In this document: in pieces, positions 17,366 to 26,197 of the stretch
Position numbering within the stretch: the stretch's first letter is position 1
How the letters are laid out: each line of letters starts with the position of its first letter
Assembly: GCF_014641855.1 (NCBI RefSeq)
Contig: NZ_BMII01000015.1
Span: 1-64,000, forward strand
Direction of reading: 5' to 3'
Length of the DNA stretch: 64,000 nucleotides
From: Shewanella inventionis
GTDB taxonomy: Bacteria > Pseudomonadota > Gammaproteobacteria > Enterobacterales > Shewanellaceae
Translations under genes and position numbers: made by a program
The notes under the pieces: model-generated
What the model was told of the DNA's origin: nothing
The model's input: the letters and a program-made list of their open reading frames with translations, nothing else
Database searches by the model: none

Positions 17366-18397
17366 ATGGACGGTAAAATGAAGACCCTCACGCAAGAATA
17401 CATCAAAACACTTTTACCGAATCGACCACAGGACAGCCATAAATTATCATTTGGCCATGTGCTTAATATTGCAGGATCACTTCACTATCGTGGCGCTGCG
17501 TATTTATCGAGTATTGCCGCAATGCGCGTTGGTGCGGGCTATGTTACTTTGGCCAGTAGCCCGGGGGTTTGCCAAAGTGTCAGTACATTAACACCCAATA
17601 TTGTTATGCATCCTTTGTTAACTCGTCCAATTATCTATGCCGAGATAAACCCAAATGTTGAGGAGTCAGTCTCTATTGAACTGCAATCTATCGATACTGA
17701 ATCAATTGACGAAAAAGCGCTATTGCAACTGGACGATAAATTAAAACAAGCCAATGTGATTAGTGTGGGTAGCGGTTTGAGCATTGCCCAAAGTAAAGAT
17801 CAATTTACTGTAACAATGGCAACTGAAGATGTCATTGCTGAAGGCAATCATGGTTTTTTCTTTGGGTTACTCGCTAAGCTACACACCTGCCAACAAAGTG
17901 TGATATTTGATGCAGACGCGCTCAATTTTATCAGCCATTTACTGCATCACAGTAAAAATTCACATCAATCAATACCCAGTTTACCAATTAAAAGCATTAT
18001 CACCCCACACCCTAAGGAACTCGCTCGCTTGCTCAATATTGATGTCAACGACATTCAAAACAACCGAGCCCATTATGCAAAAATTGCGGCAAAACAATTT
18101 GGCGCTACCGTGGTATTAAAAGGTAAAAATAGCATCATCACAGATGGTGAATACACATTGATTAATCCCACAGGTAATAGCGCCCTAGCCAAAGCTGGCA
18201 GTGGCGATGTATTGACAGGTATTATCAGTGGATTTTGTGCCCAGGGAGTAAGCCCGTTAAATGCAGCTTGTTTAGGTGTCTATTTACACGGTTTAACCGG
18301 TGATTTAGCAGCCAAAGAGTTAAGCGAATATTCAGTTCTCGCCAGTGATTTACTGGATTATATCCCTAAGGCCATTAAACAATTATTACGACAATGA
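17366..18397 (+). CDS. nnrD: ADP-dependent NAD(P)H-hydrate dehydratase
   Basis: Metabolite-repair enzyme that dehydrates S-NADHX and S-NADPHX at the expense of ADP; ribokinase-like fold, about 343 residues. Diagnostic motifs are GHVLNIAGSLHYRGAAYLSS and MRVGAGYVTLAS at the N-terminus, DADALN in the middle, IITPHPKELARLL, and NPTGNSALAKAGSGDVLTG near residue 270-285, where the Asp of GSGD is catalytic. The protein lacks the N-terminal NnrE epimerase domain found in bifunctional YjeF proteins. A stretch around residues 85-135 is longer and more acidic than I expect for the family. I chose the ATG at 17366 because AAGGAG precedes it by nine bases; an upstream ATG at 17339 has none. It stands alone between unrelated genes. 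Confidence 0.85.
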   Translation: MDGKMKTLTQEYIKTLLPNRPQDSHKLSFGHVLNIAGSLHYRGAAYLSSIAAMRVGAGYVTLASSPGVCQSVSTLTPNIVMHPLLTRPIIYAEINPNVEESVSIELQSIDTESIDEKALLQLDDKLKQANVISVGSGLSIAQSKDQFTVTMATEDVIAEGNHGFFFGLLAKLHTCQQSVIFDADALNFISHLLHHSKNSHQSIPSLPIKSIITPHPKELARLLNIDVNDIQNNRAHYAKIAAKQFGATVVLKGKNSIITDGEYTLINPTGNSALAKAGSGDVLTGIISGFCAQGVSPLNAACLGVYLHGLTGDLAAKELSEYSVLASDLLDYIPKAIKQLLRQ

Positions 18398-18453
18398 TAG
18401 TTCATTACTCAACCGCATCAGTATCACTCAAGCAGGCATAAACCATATCAATA

Positions 18454-18627
18454 TTAAGTTGGTTTGCGTTTTTGCACCGAGGTGATGATACCAAGCCAAA
18501 AGGCACTTTCTAACAGGAGACCCATCGTAATAAATGCCACAGCGCCCAGCACACTCCCGATAAATAAACACACTAACGCCAAGCAAACCACGGCGGCTAA
18601 TAACAGATATTTCATCGATTTAGTCAT
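18454..18627 (-). CDS. Small membrane protein, two predicted helices
   Basis: A 57-residue protein starting MTKSMKYLLLAAVV, with two hydrophobic segments (YLLLAAVVCLALVCLFIGSV and VAFITMGLLLESAFWLGII) and a basic C-terminus VQKRKPT. I chose the ATG at 18627 because GGGGA stands five bases upstream; in-frame ATGs at 18639 and 18660 would add mostly polar residues. Function unknown. It is convergent with nnrD. Confidence 0.55.
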   Translation of the reverse strand: MTKSMKYLLLAAVVCLALVCLFIGSVLGAVAFITMGLLLESAFWLGIITSVQKRKPT

Positions 18628-18696
18628 GTATTTCCCCATCGTGTATGAATGATATAGCATCTAACAATCAAGATATTACACTCTATACCTATAACA

Positions 18697-18725
18697 AAAA
18701 AGCCCATCATTTCTGATGAGCTTTT
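18697..18725 (-). terminator. Intrinsic terminator of the polyol ABC operon
   Basis: Stem AAAAGC-C-CATCA / TGATG-A-GCTTTT with loop TTTC and one internal mismatch. On the minus strand it continues into TTTTTTG. It lies about 30 bp after the stop of the ATPase gene. Confidence 0.8.
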
Positions 18726-18754
18726 GCTTACACACTTTGACTAAAAATAATCAA

Positions 18755-19786
18755 TTATGCAGACATTAATGTGTCTTTGGCTGCTAAAGATAAGGTTAGC
18801 CCTTTTGCATCAAAATGTAACACTTTGTCTGGCGAGGCATTAAGGTATACTTTATCACCATATTGAATATCACAATTACCATCTGCACGTACGGTTAATG
18901 TTTCACCATTATCAATATGAACGTGTAAAAACGTTTCTGAACCTAAATGTTCAATCACGCCAACGGTGCCATGCCACTTACCACTGTCTTTTGTAATCAC
19001 AAGATGTTCAGGACGTACCCCAATAGTGACGGTGGGATCATTTTCAACAGGTTTCACGCTCATAAAATTCATTTTAGGTGAGCCAATAAACCCAGCAACA
19101 AACTGGTTAACCGGTTTATTATAAAGCTCTAAAGGCGTTCCAACTTGCTCAATAATCCCGGCATTAAATACCGCAATTCTATCTGCCATGGTCATCGCTT
19201 CAACTTGATCGTGAGTAACATAAACCATAGTGGTGGCTAAACTTTTATGCAGTTCAGAAATCTCTAAACGCATATTGACCCGTAAAGAGGCATCTAGATT
19301 TGATAACGGCTCGTCAAATAAAAATGCCGACGGTTGACGAACAATAGCTCGACCAATGGCAACGCGTTGACGCTGCCCGCCCGAAAGCTGGCCAGGCTTG
19401 CGATCAAGATAAGTATCTAAGTTTAATATTTTTGCCGCATTGGCAATTTTTTTATCGATTTCTTCAGGACTCAATTTGGCCTGTTTAAGTGGAAACGCAA
19501 TATTATTACGTACTGTCATATGCGGATACAAAGCATAAGACTGAAACACCATTGCTAGACCACGTTTAGCCGGTGGCGTGTCGGTTGCGTCTTGACCATC
19601 AATTTCAATCGTGCCGCTTGTGGTGTCTTCTAACCCAGCAATCATGCGTAAAAGTGTCGATTTACCACAGCCAGAAGGTCCAACAAACACAATAAACTCA
19701 CCATCTTTGATTTCAAGATCAATTGGTTTAATCACGTTTACTTTGCCAAAACTTTTTGTCACTTGCTTTAATGTAATGCTACCCAT
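18755..19786 (-). CDS. Polyol ABC importer, ATP-binding subunit (MalK/UgpC type)
   Basis: Cytoplasmic ATPase of a CUT1 sugar/polyol importer, 343 residues. Walker A is GPSGCGKST (36-44), the signature [14 protein letters not shown], Walker [13 protein letters not shown] and the H-loop [11 protein letters not shown]-terminal TOBE/OB domain (about 235-343, [11 protein letters not shown]) is typical of MalK-like proteins that also serve as regulatory platforms. The ATG at 19786 has AGGAG nine bases upstream; the TTG two codons earlier is too close to it. It is the last gene of the operon, 12 bp after the second permease, and a terminator follows. Substrate is inferred from the binding protein, which resembles MtlE/SmoE. 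Confidence 0.9.
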   Translation of the reverse strand: MGSITLKQVTKSFGKVNVIKPIDLEIKDGEFIVFVGPSGCGKSTLLRMIAGLEDTTSGTIEIDGQDATDTPPAKRGLAMVFQSYALYPHMTVRNNIAFPLKQAKLSPEEIDKKIANAAKILNLDTYLDRKPGQLSGGQRQRVAIGRAIVRQPSAFLFDEPLSNLDASLRVNMRLEISELHKSLATTMVYVTHDQVEAMTMADRIAVFNAGIIEQVGTPLELYNKPVNQFVAGFIGSPKMNFMSVKPVENDPTVTIGVRPEHLVITKDSGKWHGTVGVIEHLGSETFLHVHIDNGETLTVRADGNCDIQYGDKVYLNASPDKVLHFDAKGLTLSLAAKDTLMSA

Positions 19787-19798
19787 TTTCAAATTCTC

Positions 19799-20629
19799 CT
19801 ATTTTACTGCGCCGAAACTCAGCCCACGCACTAATTGTTTTTGACTAAACCAACCAAGTATTAAAATTGGCACAATGGCCATTGCAGAGGCAGCAGATAA
19901 CTTGGCATAAAATAACCCTTCAGGACTGGAATAACTGGCAATAAATGCCGTTAATGGTGCAGCATTCGCAGCGGTAAGAATGAGCGACCAAAAAGCCTCA
20001 TTCCAAGCTAAAATGACATTCAGTAATAACGTAGATGCGATACCGGGTAACGCAATAGGCAATAACACGTGAAAGATTTCGTCAATAATATTGGCACCAT
20101 CCATACGAGACGCTTCTAATATTTCATTGGGGATCTCTCTAAAATAGGTGTAAAGCATCCACACCATAATAGGCAGATTGATCAAGGTCATCACAATCAC
20201 CAATCCAATTTTAGTGTCTAGCAAGTCAAAATCGCGAAACAACATATAAATCGGAATAAGCACCCCAACAGGCGGCAACATTTTGGTTGAAAGCATCCAC
20301 ATCAATAGGTTTTTAGTGCGTTTATTTTGCACAAATGCCATTGACCAAGCAGCTGGAATAGCGATCAGTAAACCCAATAAACTTGAGCCTAAAGAAATAA
20401 TCACCGAGTTCCAAAAATGGTCAAAATATGGAGAACGTGCAAGCACATCTCGGTAGTTTTCTAATGTCCAATCAAACATAAATAAACTAGGACTGGCAGA
20501 AATTGCCTCGGCCTCAGTTTTAAAGCTGGTTAGCAGCGTCCATAAAATCGGAAAAAAGATTAAACCACTTATTCCCCAAGCTAAAATGGTATAAATGAAC
20601 TTTGACTTATTGCTTTTATTTATCGCCAT
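19799..20629 (-). CDS. Polyol ABC importer, permease subunit (MalG/MtlG/SmoG type)
   Basis: A 276-residue inner-membrane permease with six predicted helices. The N-terminus is MAINKSNKSKFIYTILAWG. The EAA loop reads EASRMDGANIIDEIFHVLLPIALPGI, the coupling motif that docks on the ATPase. The preceding region LINLPIMVWMLYTYFREIPNEILE is strongly conserved among mannitol/sorbitol permeases. Three bases separate its start from the stop of the first permease. With the MalF-like partner it forms the transmembrane pathway. Confidence 0.9.
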   Translation of the reverse strand: MAINKSNKSKFIYTILAWGISGLIFFPILWTLLTSFKTEAEAISASPSLFMFDWTLENYRDVLARSPYFDHFWNSVIISLGSSLLGLLIAIPAAWSMAFVQNKRTKNLLMWMLSTKMLPPVGVLIPIYMLFRDFDLLDTKIGLVIVMTLINLPIMVWMLYTYFREIPNEILEASRMDGANIIDEIFHVLLPIALPGIASTLLLNVILAWNEAFWSLILTAANAAPLTAFIASYSSPEGLFYAKLSAASAMAIVPILILGWFSQKQLVRGLSFGAVK

Positions 20630-20632
20630 AAT

Positions 20633-21505
20633 TTAGCCCTCCAAATTTTTACCGATTAAACGCATTAAGAATATCGAAACGATATTGGCAAGGATCACCG
20701 CAACAATACCGCCAGCAGAACCACCGCCCACATCAAACTGCAGTAACGACTGAGTGTAGATAAGGTAAGTAATGTTGGTCGACGCATAACCTGGCCCACC
20801 ACTTGTGGTCACCAAAATTTCGGCAAAAATAGACAATAAAAAGATGGTTTCAATCAAAATCACCGCAGTAATAGCACGTGATAAATGCGGCAGTACTATG
20901 TATAAAAACTTGCTAATGGGCCCTGCGCCATCTAAATCTGCCGCCTCGAGTTGCTCACGGTCAAGCGACTGAATAGCGGTTAACAAGATTAATGCCGCAA
21001 AAGGCAGCCACTGCCAAGACACAATAATAATGATTGAAAACAATGGCATTTGAGCAAAGAAATCAATTGGGTTAACCCCAATCCATGTCGCAAAGTGAGC
21101 AAACAACCCATTAACTGGGTTCATTAACATGTTTTTCCATACTAATGCTGATACGGTTGGCATCACAAAAAAGGGCGCCAGCACCATAATGCGTACATAG
21201 TTTCGGCCCCAGATTGCTTGGTCTAATAATACAGCCAAGCCAATACCGCCGACCAAGGTAATAAACAGCACGCCAGTCACTAATAAAAGTGTATTAAAAA
21301 ATGATTCAATAAACGCTGGATCAGTTAAAAAAAACTCGTAATTAACTAAACCAATAAACTCATCATTTCCGGGTGTTAAAAGATTGTAATCTAAAAAAGA
21401 AAAGTACAACGTCATGCATAACGGTACGATCATCCAAGCCAACAGTAATAACACTGAAGGGAATAACATCAACCGAGCAAGTGAGCGTGAATTTGTCGTA
21501 GCCAT
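20633..21505 (-). CDS. Polyol ABC importer, permease subunit (MalF/MtlF/SmoF type)
   Basis: A 290-residue membrane subunit with six predicted helices. It starts MATTNSRSLARLMLFPSVLLL. LLAWMIVPLCMTLYFSFLDYN is the first helix, and the EAA loop reads EAADLDGAGPISKFLYIVLPHL near residue 200. ETIFLLSIFAEILVTTSGGPG is typical of this subunit. The binding-protein gene is 217 bp upstream, and the gap contains a strong stem-loop at 21683-21711. Such spacing lets the binding protein be made in excess over the membrane subunits. Confidence 0.9.
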   Translation of the reverse strand: MATTNSRSLARLMLFPSVLLLLAWMIVPLCMTLYFSFLDYNLLTPGNDEFIGLVNYEFFLTDPAFIESFFNTLLLVTGVLFITLVGGIGLAVLLDQAIWGRNYVRIMVLAPFFVMPTVSALVWKNMLMNPVNGLFAHFATWIGVNPIDFFAQMPLFSIIIIVSWQWLPFAALILLTAIQSLDREQLEAADLDGAGPISKFLYIVLPHLSRAITAVILIETIFLLSIFAEILVTTSGGPGYASTNITYLIYTQSLLQFDVGGGSAGGIVAVILANIVSIFLMRLIGKNLEG

Positions 21506-21682
21506 AACCTAGACCTTTTGATAAGCAACTTCTGCTTGAGCGACACAGTGAAAATCAGATTAAACACAATTACCTGCCAGATATAACCAACACAAGTAAA
21601 GAGCATTACAGATGATACAAAAGGCTAAACAGCGGTTTGGCCTATCATTTTCATTGTTAACTTAAGCGAAAGAAAATATTAA

Positions 21683-21711
21683 AACGGATAAGTGTCAGCC
21701 ACTTATCCGTT
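21683..21711 (-). terminator. Intercistronic stem-loop between binding protein and permease genes
   Basis: Perfect 12-bp stem (AACGGATAAGTG / CACTTATCCGTT) with a 5-nt loop, 12 bp after the binding-protein stop codon. The minus-strand tail TTTAATATTTTC is only moderately T-rich. A partial terminator or 3'-end stabiliser that raises binding-protein mRNA is likely, since the downstream genes clearly belong to the same system. Confidence 0.7.
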
Positions 21712-21722
21712 ATTAATAGATA

Positions 21723-23033
21723 TTATTTTTTAGGGTAACGCGCTTTTTTCATTGCACGTTCAACTAAGCGTTGCGAACTGTCTAACGCTTGTTTTACGGT
21801 AAGTTGACCCGTTAATGCCGCCGAAAATTGTTGCCCTACAGCAGTACCAATTCCCTGAAACTCAGGAATGGCCACAAACTGGATACCTACATAAGGTACA
21901 GGCTTAACGGTTGGATTAATTGGATCCGCAGATTGAATAGACTCTAAAGTAATTTGCGCAAAAGGCGCCGCTTTTATGTACTCAGGATTGTTATACAAAG
22001 AAGCACGCGTCCCAGGTGGCACCTTTGCCCACCCTTTTTTCTCTGCCACTAACGCAGAATACTCTTTAGAGGTTGCCCAGCTAATAAACTTCATTGCAGC
22101 ATCAGATTTAGTGCTGCTTTTCGGCACCGCTAAGGTCCAAGCCCATAGCCAATTACCACGCTTACCTAAGCCATTGTCTGGTGCTAATGCAAAACCCACT
22201 TTGTCGGCCACTTCTGAATCTTTAACGTTAGTCACAAATGCACCGGCAACCGTTGCATCAATCCAAATACCGCATTTACCGGTTTGAAATAGCGCAAGGT
22301 TTTCGTTAAATCCATTTGCAGATACGCCCGGTGGGCCAGACTCTTCAAGCAACTCAACATAATACTCTAAGGTGGCTTGCCATTCTTTACTGTCAAATTG
22401 TGGTTGCCAATTTTCATCAAACCAGCGCGCACCAAACGAGTTAGACATCGCCGTAATTAAGGCCACGTTTTCGCCCCAACCAGCTTTGCCACGCAAACAA
22501 ATACCGTACACGCCAGCCTCTTTATCTGTCATGGCTTTGGCGGCCTGACGAATAAAATCCCAGCTTGGTTTTGTTGGCATTTCAAGACCTGCTTTTTGCA
22601 TTAGGTCCTTGCGGTACATCACCATTGAGCTTTCACCATAAAATGGTGCAGCAAACAGCTTGTTATCGACGGTTAGCCCACTACGAATAGCAGGTAACAA
22701 ATCATCCATATCATAATCTGCACCAAGTTTATCTAACTCAGTTAACCACCCCTGTTTGCCCCAAATTGGTACCTCGTAGGTGCCAATGGTCATCACATCA
22801 TATTGGCCACCACGAGTTGCCACATCTGTTGTAACGCGTTGACGTAAAATGTTTTCTTCAAGTGTGACCCACTTGAGGGAAATGTCGGGATGTTTTGCTG
22901 TAAAGTCGCTGCTCAATTCTTGCATGGTGATCATGTCACCATTGTTGACGGTAGCGATTGTGATGGTTTCGGCTAATACAGACGTGCTAAATAATAATGC
23001 GCATCCAGCCACTGCTGATAATTTCATCGTCAT
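21723..23033 (-). CDS. Periplasmic mannitol/sorbitol-type solute-binding protein
   Basis: Family 1 extracellular solute-binding protein, 436 residues. A signal peptide runs to about residue 21 (AGCALLFSTSVLA-ET). The sequence is very close to the MtlE/SmoE group: TIATVNNGDMITMQELS, WVTLEENILRQRVTTD, GGQYDVMTIGTYEVPIWGKQ and FYGESSMVMYRKDL. It should deliver a hexitol or related polyol to the permeases downstream. No polyol dehydrogenase, fructokinase or AraC-type mtlR lies next to the operon, so catabolism must be encoded elsewhere. An outer-membrane barrel gene precedes it by 72 bp. The exact substrate (mannitol, sorbitol, arabitol or other) cannot be read from the sequence. Confidence 0.9.
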   Translation of the reverse strand: MTMKLSAVAGCALLFSTSVLAETITIATVNNGDMITMQELSSDFTAKHPDISLKWVTLEENILRQRVTTDVATRGGQYDVMTIGTYEVPIWGKQGWLTELDKLGADYDMDDLLPAIRSGLTVDNKLFAAPFYGESSMVMYRKDLMQKAGLEMPTKPSWDFIRQAAKAMTDKEAGVYGICLRGKAGWGENVALITAMSNSFGARWFDENWQPQFDSKEWQATLEYYVELLEESGPPGVSANGFNENLALFQTGKCGIWIDATVAGAFVTNVKDSEVADKVGFALAPDNGLGKRGNWLWAWTLAVPKSSTKSDAAMKFISWATSKEYSALVAEKKGWAKVPPGTRASLYNNPEYIKAAPFAQITLESIQSADPINPTVKPVPYVGIQFVAIPEFQGIGTAVGQQFSAALTGQLTVKQALDSSQRLVERAMKKARYPKK

Positions 23034-23066
23034 AATAATTACCTGTATAATTTATTAAAAGTAAAG

Positions 23067-23093
23067 GCGCTAGCCGAACTTCACGACTAACGC
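23067..23093 (-). other. Stem-loop between outer-membrane protein and binding-protein genes
   Basis: On the minus strand GCGTTAG pairs with CTAGCGC (one G-U), with a further CG/CG pair inside, followed by a pyrimidine-rich tail. It lies 12 bp after the outer-membrane protein stop codon. It is probably an intercistronic processing or attenuation element rather than a full terminator. Confidence 0.4.
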
Positions 23094-23105
23094 ATGCTTC
23101 AATAA

Positions 23106-23873
23106 TTAGAAAAGATCGACCGCAACTTGCAGCGCACCATTGTTCAGTGCTGGGTTCCACATTGCGGTTGCCGATACAGGTAATGTTGCACCTAATACTG
23201 TTAGCTCTTTTGAGTAAGTAAAGCCAACGTTATTGATGTTTGCATTATCAGAGTAGAAATTTTGTTTTTGAACAGGAGAGAAAGCACCGCCAACAAAGGC
23301 TTTTACACTATCGCCATCAACGCCTTTCCAAACAGGTGCAGACACTTCGATATAATTAGTATAAGCACGTTCGTTTTTACCCGTGTCTTCATCTTCAAAT
23401 TTATCGATACCTTGAACAATTACCGAATAATAAACCGAAATAGGCGTGCTACCTTCAAAGGTATAGCCAACACCAATGTCAGTAAAGTTACCGGTTTTAG
23501 ACGGATCAGATGAATAATCAAATATATCAACTTCACCATCTGGGATTGAAGAATGGTTACCATGGTTAACCACTTCAACATAAAAATTATCTGTGAACTT
23601 ATGTGACACATAATAAGTAAACTCTTTAAACTCACCGTTAAATGAGCCGCCTCCCCAAAGGCCAAAAGTGGTTTTCTTATCTTGCGTTTTATATTCAAGT
23701 GAAGCAGCAGTCATTACCCCATCAGTTACAATAAAACCATGCCATAAATGGTTAGTTTTAAGACCAAAACCTAAATCCCACTCCCCACCTTCTTGAGCTT
23801 GAGCTTGAACACCGATACAACCTGTTAACGCGATAGACGTTATTACTAAATTTTTTTTAATATTTTTAAACAT
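23106..23873 (-). CDS. Outer-membrane beta-barrel protein linked to the polyol importer
   Basis: A 255-residue secreted protein. The signal peptide ends near residue 27 (VQAQAQEGG). The rest has alternating polar/aromatic strands (WDLGFGLKTNHLWHGFIV, TTFGLWGGGSFNGEFKEFTYYVSH, ISVYYSVIVQGI) and a C-terminal aromatic residue (QVAVDLF), as in 10-12 stranded barrels inserted by BAM. It does not look like a classical 16-strand porin. It is the first gene of the unit that continues with the binding protein and permeases, so a role as outer-membrane channel for the same polyol is likely by context. AAAGG lies upstream of the ATG. I cannot name a specific family. Confidence 0.75.
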   Translation of the reverse strand: MFKNIKKNLVITSIALTGCIGVQAQAQEGGEWDLGFGLKTNHLWHGFIVTDGVMTAASLEYKTQDKKTTFGLWGGGSFNGEFKEFTYYVSHKFTDNFYVEVVNHGNHSSIPDGEVDIFDYSSDPSKTGNFTDIGVGYTFEGSTPISVYYSVIVQGIDKFEDEDTGKNERAYTNYIEVSAPVWKGVDGDSVKAFVGGAFSPVQKQNFYSDNANINNVGFTYSKELTVLGATLPVSATAMWNPALNNGALQVAVDLF

Positions 23874-24774
23874 AGTAAAACCTTTTTTATAAGTATTGTT
23901 ATGTAATTACTTTAAGAGCGAAAAACGTTCTTAATATTGATGATTTATCAGTGCATAAAACCGAGAAAAATCCTCTTACCTCTCGATTTATTGCTCTAAA
24001 AAACATCACCAAAAAGTAACCTGTTGAGCTTTTGCACCCCAAAATAAGCATTTACTCAACTACTGAGCACATTCCCACCTAGAGTTTTTTTCGTCAATAA
24101 CTTTAACGATAAAAAAACACAAAAAATTTAACACCTTAATTTAAACCCATAATTAACAATGGTTTACCTATTATTTATGTTGCATCTTTTTTAACATTCA
24201 AGATTGCAGCTTGGGAAAAATGCTAACAACGATGAGATTTCGAGTGAAACATTAGAGAGGAGCTAGCATTTTGTTTGCAAATTGCTCTTGATGCTTAGCT
24301 GTTAGATTGAATGATTTACCGCTGAGAAATGGCCCTATAGCGTTAGTGCCACAAATATGAAGAATAACTATTTTTTATATATTTTTTGTTTAGACACAAA
24401 GCATTCATTTTATGAGCGACTTTACTCTGTACCCACAAGTTATTTAATGACTAATAGTGCCAATTACTATTGGATTTTCATGCACACTGAATTAAATAGT
24501 CCACCATCAACATTGATTAATATTTATCTGATTAAACCAATTAAATTAGATTGATATCTACAGCTTTTCTCCACACTTACATCATATTTTCTGCACAATC
24601 CCTTTGTACACTTAACATAACTGTAATATTCGTTGAAATTTAAAGAGCAACACAAAAATTAAACGAATACTTGCCTGTTAATAACTCTGCCAGTTTCAGT
24701 GGCAAATATATGCCTATTTACTATCGCGATACCAACTTAAGTAAACACCATACTAATAATGATAAGTGGTTCAA
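23874..24774. other. Divergent intergenic region, 901 bp, no gene seen
   Basis: AT-rich DNA between the outer-membrane protein gene (minus) and the VTC gene (plus), so it carries both promoters. A weak relative of the dispersed motif is present on the minus strand at about 24030-24060 (CTTATTTTGGGGTG). A frame at 24357-24554 has a composition unlike the neighbours and no ribosome-binding site, so I did not call it. Confidence 0.55.
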
Positions 24775-25572
24775 ATGAATATAATTAACCATAATATTGA
24801 ACAATTGCTATCAAACTTTGACAGCCATAATTTAGACGACTTAACACATGCTAATTTACAAGACAGAGTGGACTCTAAGTTCATTTTACCTTTGGCATAT
24901 TTACCTACATTACTGCAAGCCGCTCGTGAGCATTACAGTGTGTTAGAAATTAACGGTAAGCGTACGTCAAATTATTTTAATCAGTACTTTGACACCCCTG
25001 AAATGAGTTTTTATAAAGACCACCACAACGGCAAATTAAACCGCTTTAAAGTGCGTAAGCGCACTTATCTCGACACTCAGACACAATATTTAGAAGTTAA
25101 ATTTAAAAATAACCACAAACGCACTATCAAAAGCCGTATTCGTTGCAATGATAATCTGCAGTCAGATGACAATAATCATTCGTTTATTCAACAGCATTTA
25201 GGTTATGACTTTGCTCAACTTTCAATTTCACAACAAGGTGGATACCAACGAATTGCACTTGCTAATGAAGCCATACCAGAGCGACTAACTATCGATTTTA
25301 ACCTATGGTATCAATCATCAATGGGGCATGAACGCATCGATCTTAACGGCTTTTTCATTGTGGAATTAAAGCAGCTAAAACATTCAAAAAACTCGCCATT
25401 TTATCAGTTGATGCCACAGCACTATTTTGCACCAACAGCATTCAGTAAATACTGCATCGGTTGTGTTCTGCTTAACCAGCAAACGATTAAATACAACCGC
25501 TTTAAACCCACATTGATGAAACTTTCATCATTAACTCAATCCAACCAACATACTGCATTATGGAGTCACTAA
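24775..25572 (+). CDS. VTC-domain protein, putative polyphosphate polymerase
   Basis: A 265-residue soluble protein of the VTC tunnel fold (CYTH/triphosphate tunnel superfamily). The basic and acidic residues expected in the tunnel are all visible: Lys35 (RVDSKFIL), Arg94/Arg96 (FKVRKRTY), Lys109 (YLEVKFK), Arg170 (ERLTIDFN), Glu197 and Lys199 (FFIVELKQLKHS). In yeast Vtc4 equivalent residues polymerise polyphosphate from ATP. Bacterial VTC-domain proteins often sit beside DUF4956 membrane proteins, as here. I chose the ATG at 24775; a GTG three codons earlier is possible. Enzymatic activity is inferred from the fold and residues only. No SPX domain is present. Confidence 0.8.
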   Translation: MNIINHNIEQLLSNFDSHNLDDLTHANLQDRVDSKFILPLAYLPTLLQAAREHYSVLEINGKRTSNYFNQYFDTPEMSFYKDHHNGKLNRFKVRKRTYLDTQTQYLEVKFKNNHKRTIKSRIRCNDNLQSDDNNHSFIQQHLGYDFAQLSISQQGGYQRIALANEAIPERLTIDFNLWYQSSMGHERIDLNGFFIVELKQLKHSKNSPFYQLMPQHYFAPTAFSKYCIGCVLLNQQTIKYNRFKPTLMKLSSLTQSNQHTALWSH

Positions 25573-25573
25573 A

Positions 25574-26197
25574 ATGACCGAAATTACCCCACGTTTTATT
25601 GTGCTTTTTGCCGTCAATTTTATCTCGATTGTGATGCTGTGCTACGGTTGTTATTTCCGCAGTAATAAAAACGCCACTGTTGCGGGCTCATTTGTACTCT
25701 TTGGCATTGGGATCTTTTTAATTACCTATTTGCTCCATGGCGTTGATATGTCGATGGAGTTTGCTTTTGGGTTATTTGCCGTATTTGGCATGTTGCGGTA
25801 TCGCACAGACACCATTTCAATCAAAGAAATGACGTATTTGTTCATGGTCACCGCTATAGCCCTGTTATGTGCTGTAAGTAAATTGCCTACGTTACAATTG
25901 TTTTTAATCAATGCTTTTTTATGTTTTGTTGCATTTTTAGTCGACACCCGCTTTTTTCAAGGACATCATAAAATTCAACGTATTGCATACGAACGCATTG
26001 AGAACATTAAACCTAAAAATAAAGCATTATTATTAGCTGATCTTCGTGAACGTACCGGCTTAGAAGTCACCAACGTAGAAATAGCACATATCGATTTTTT
26101 AAGAGACACTGCCGAACTTATCGTTTACTACATTCCCGATAGCCCAAAGCAAGACCTCGCAACGACTCATACAAATCCAGTGGAAGCAAAATCATGA
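25574..26197 (+). CDS. DUF4956 membrane protein
   Basis: A 207-residue protein with four predicted transmembrane helices in the first 130 residues (FIVLFAVNFISIVMLCYGCY, TVAGSFVLFGIGIFLITYLL, and two after DTISIKEMTYLF), then a cytoplasmic domain (LLLADLRERTGLEVTNVEIA). The segment FAFGLFAVFGMLRYRTDTIS is typical of DUF4956. GGAG stands eight bases before the ATG, directly after the VTC stop codon, and the porin start overlaps its end by four bases. DUF4956 proteins accompany VTC-domain genes in many bacteria. A membrane anchor or export role for the VTC product is plausible but unproven. Confidence 0.82.
   Translation: MTEITPRFIVLFAVNFISIVMLCYGCYFRSNKNATVAGSFVLFGIGIFLITYLLHGVDMSMEFAFGLFAVFGMLRYRTDTISIKEMTYLFMVTAIALLCAVSKLPTLQLFLINAFLCFVAFLVDTRFFQGHHKIQRIAYERIENIKPKNKALLLADLRERTGLEVTNVEIAHIDFLRDTAELIVYYIPDSPKQDLATTHTNPVEAKS

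Noticed and set aside
24357-24554. Small plus-strand gene of 65 codons
   Set aside because: No Shine-Dalgarno, skewed aromatic and leucine content typical of AT-rich non-coding DNA, and no plausible domain.
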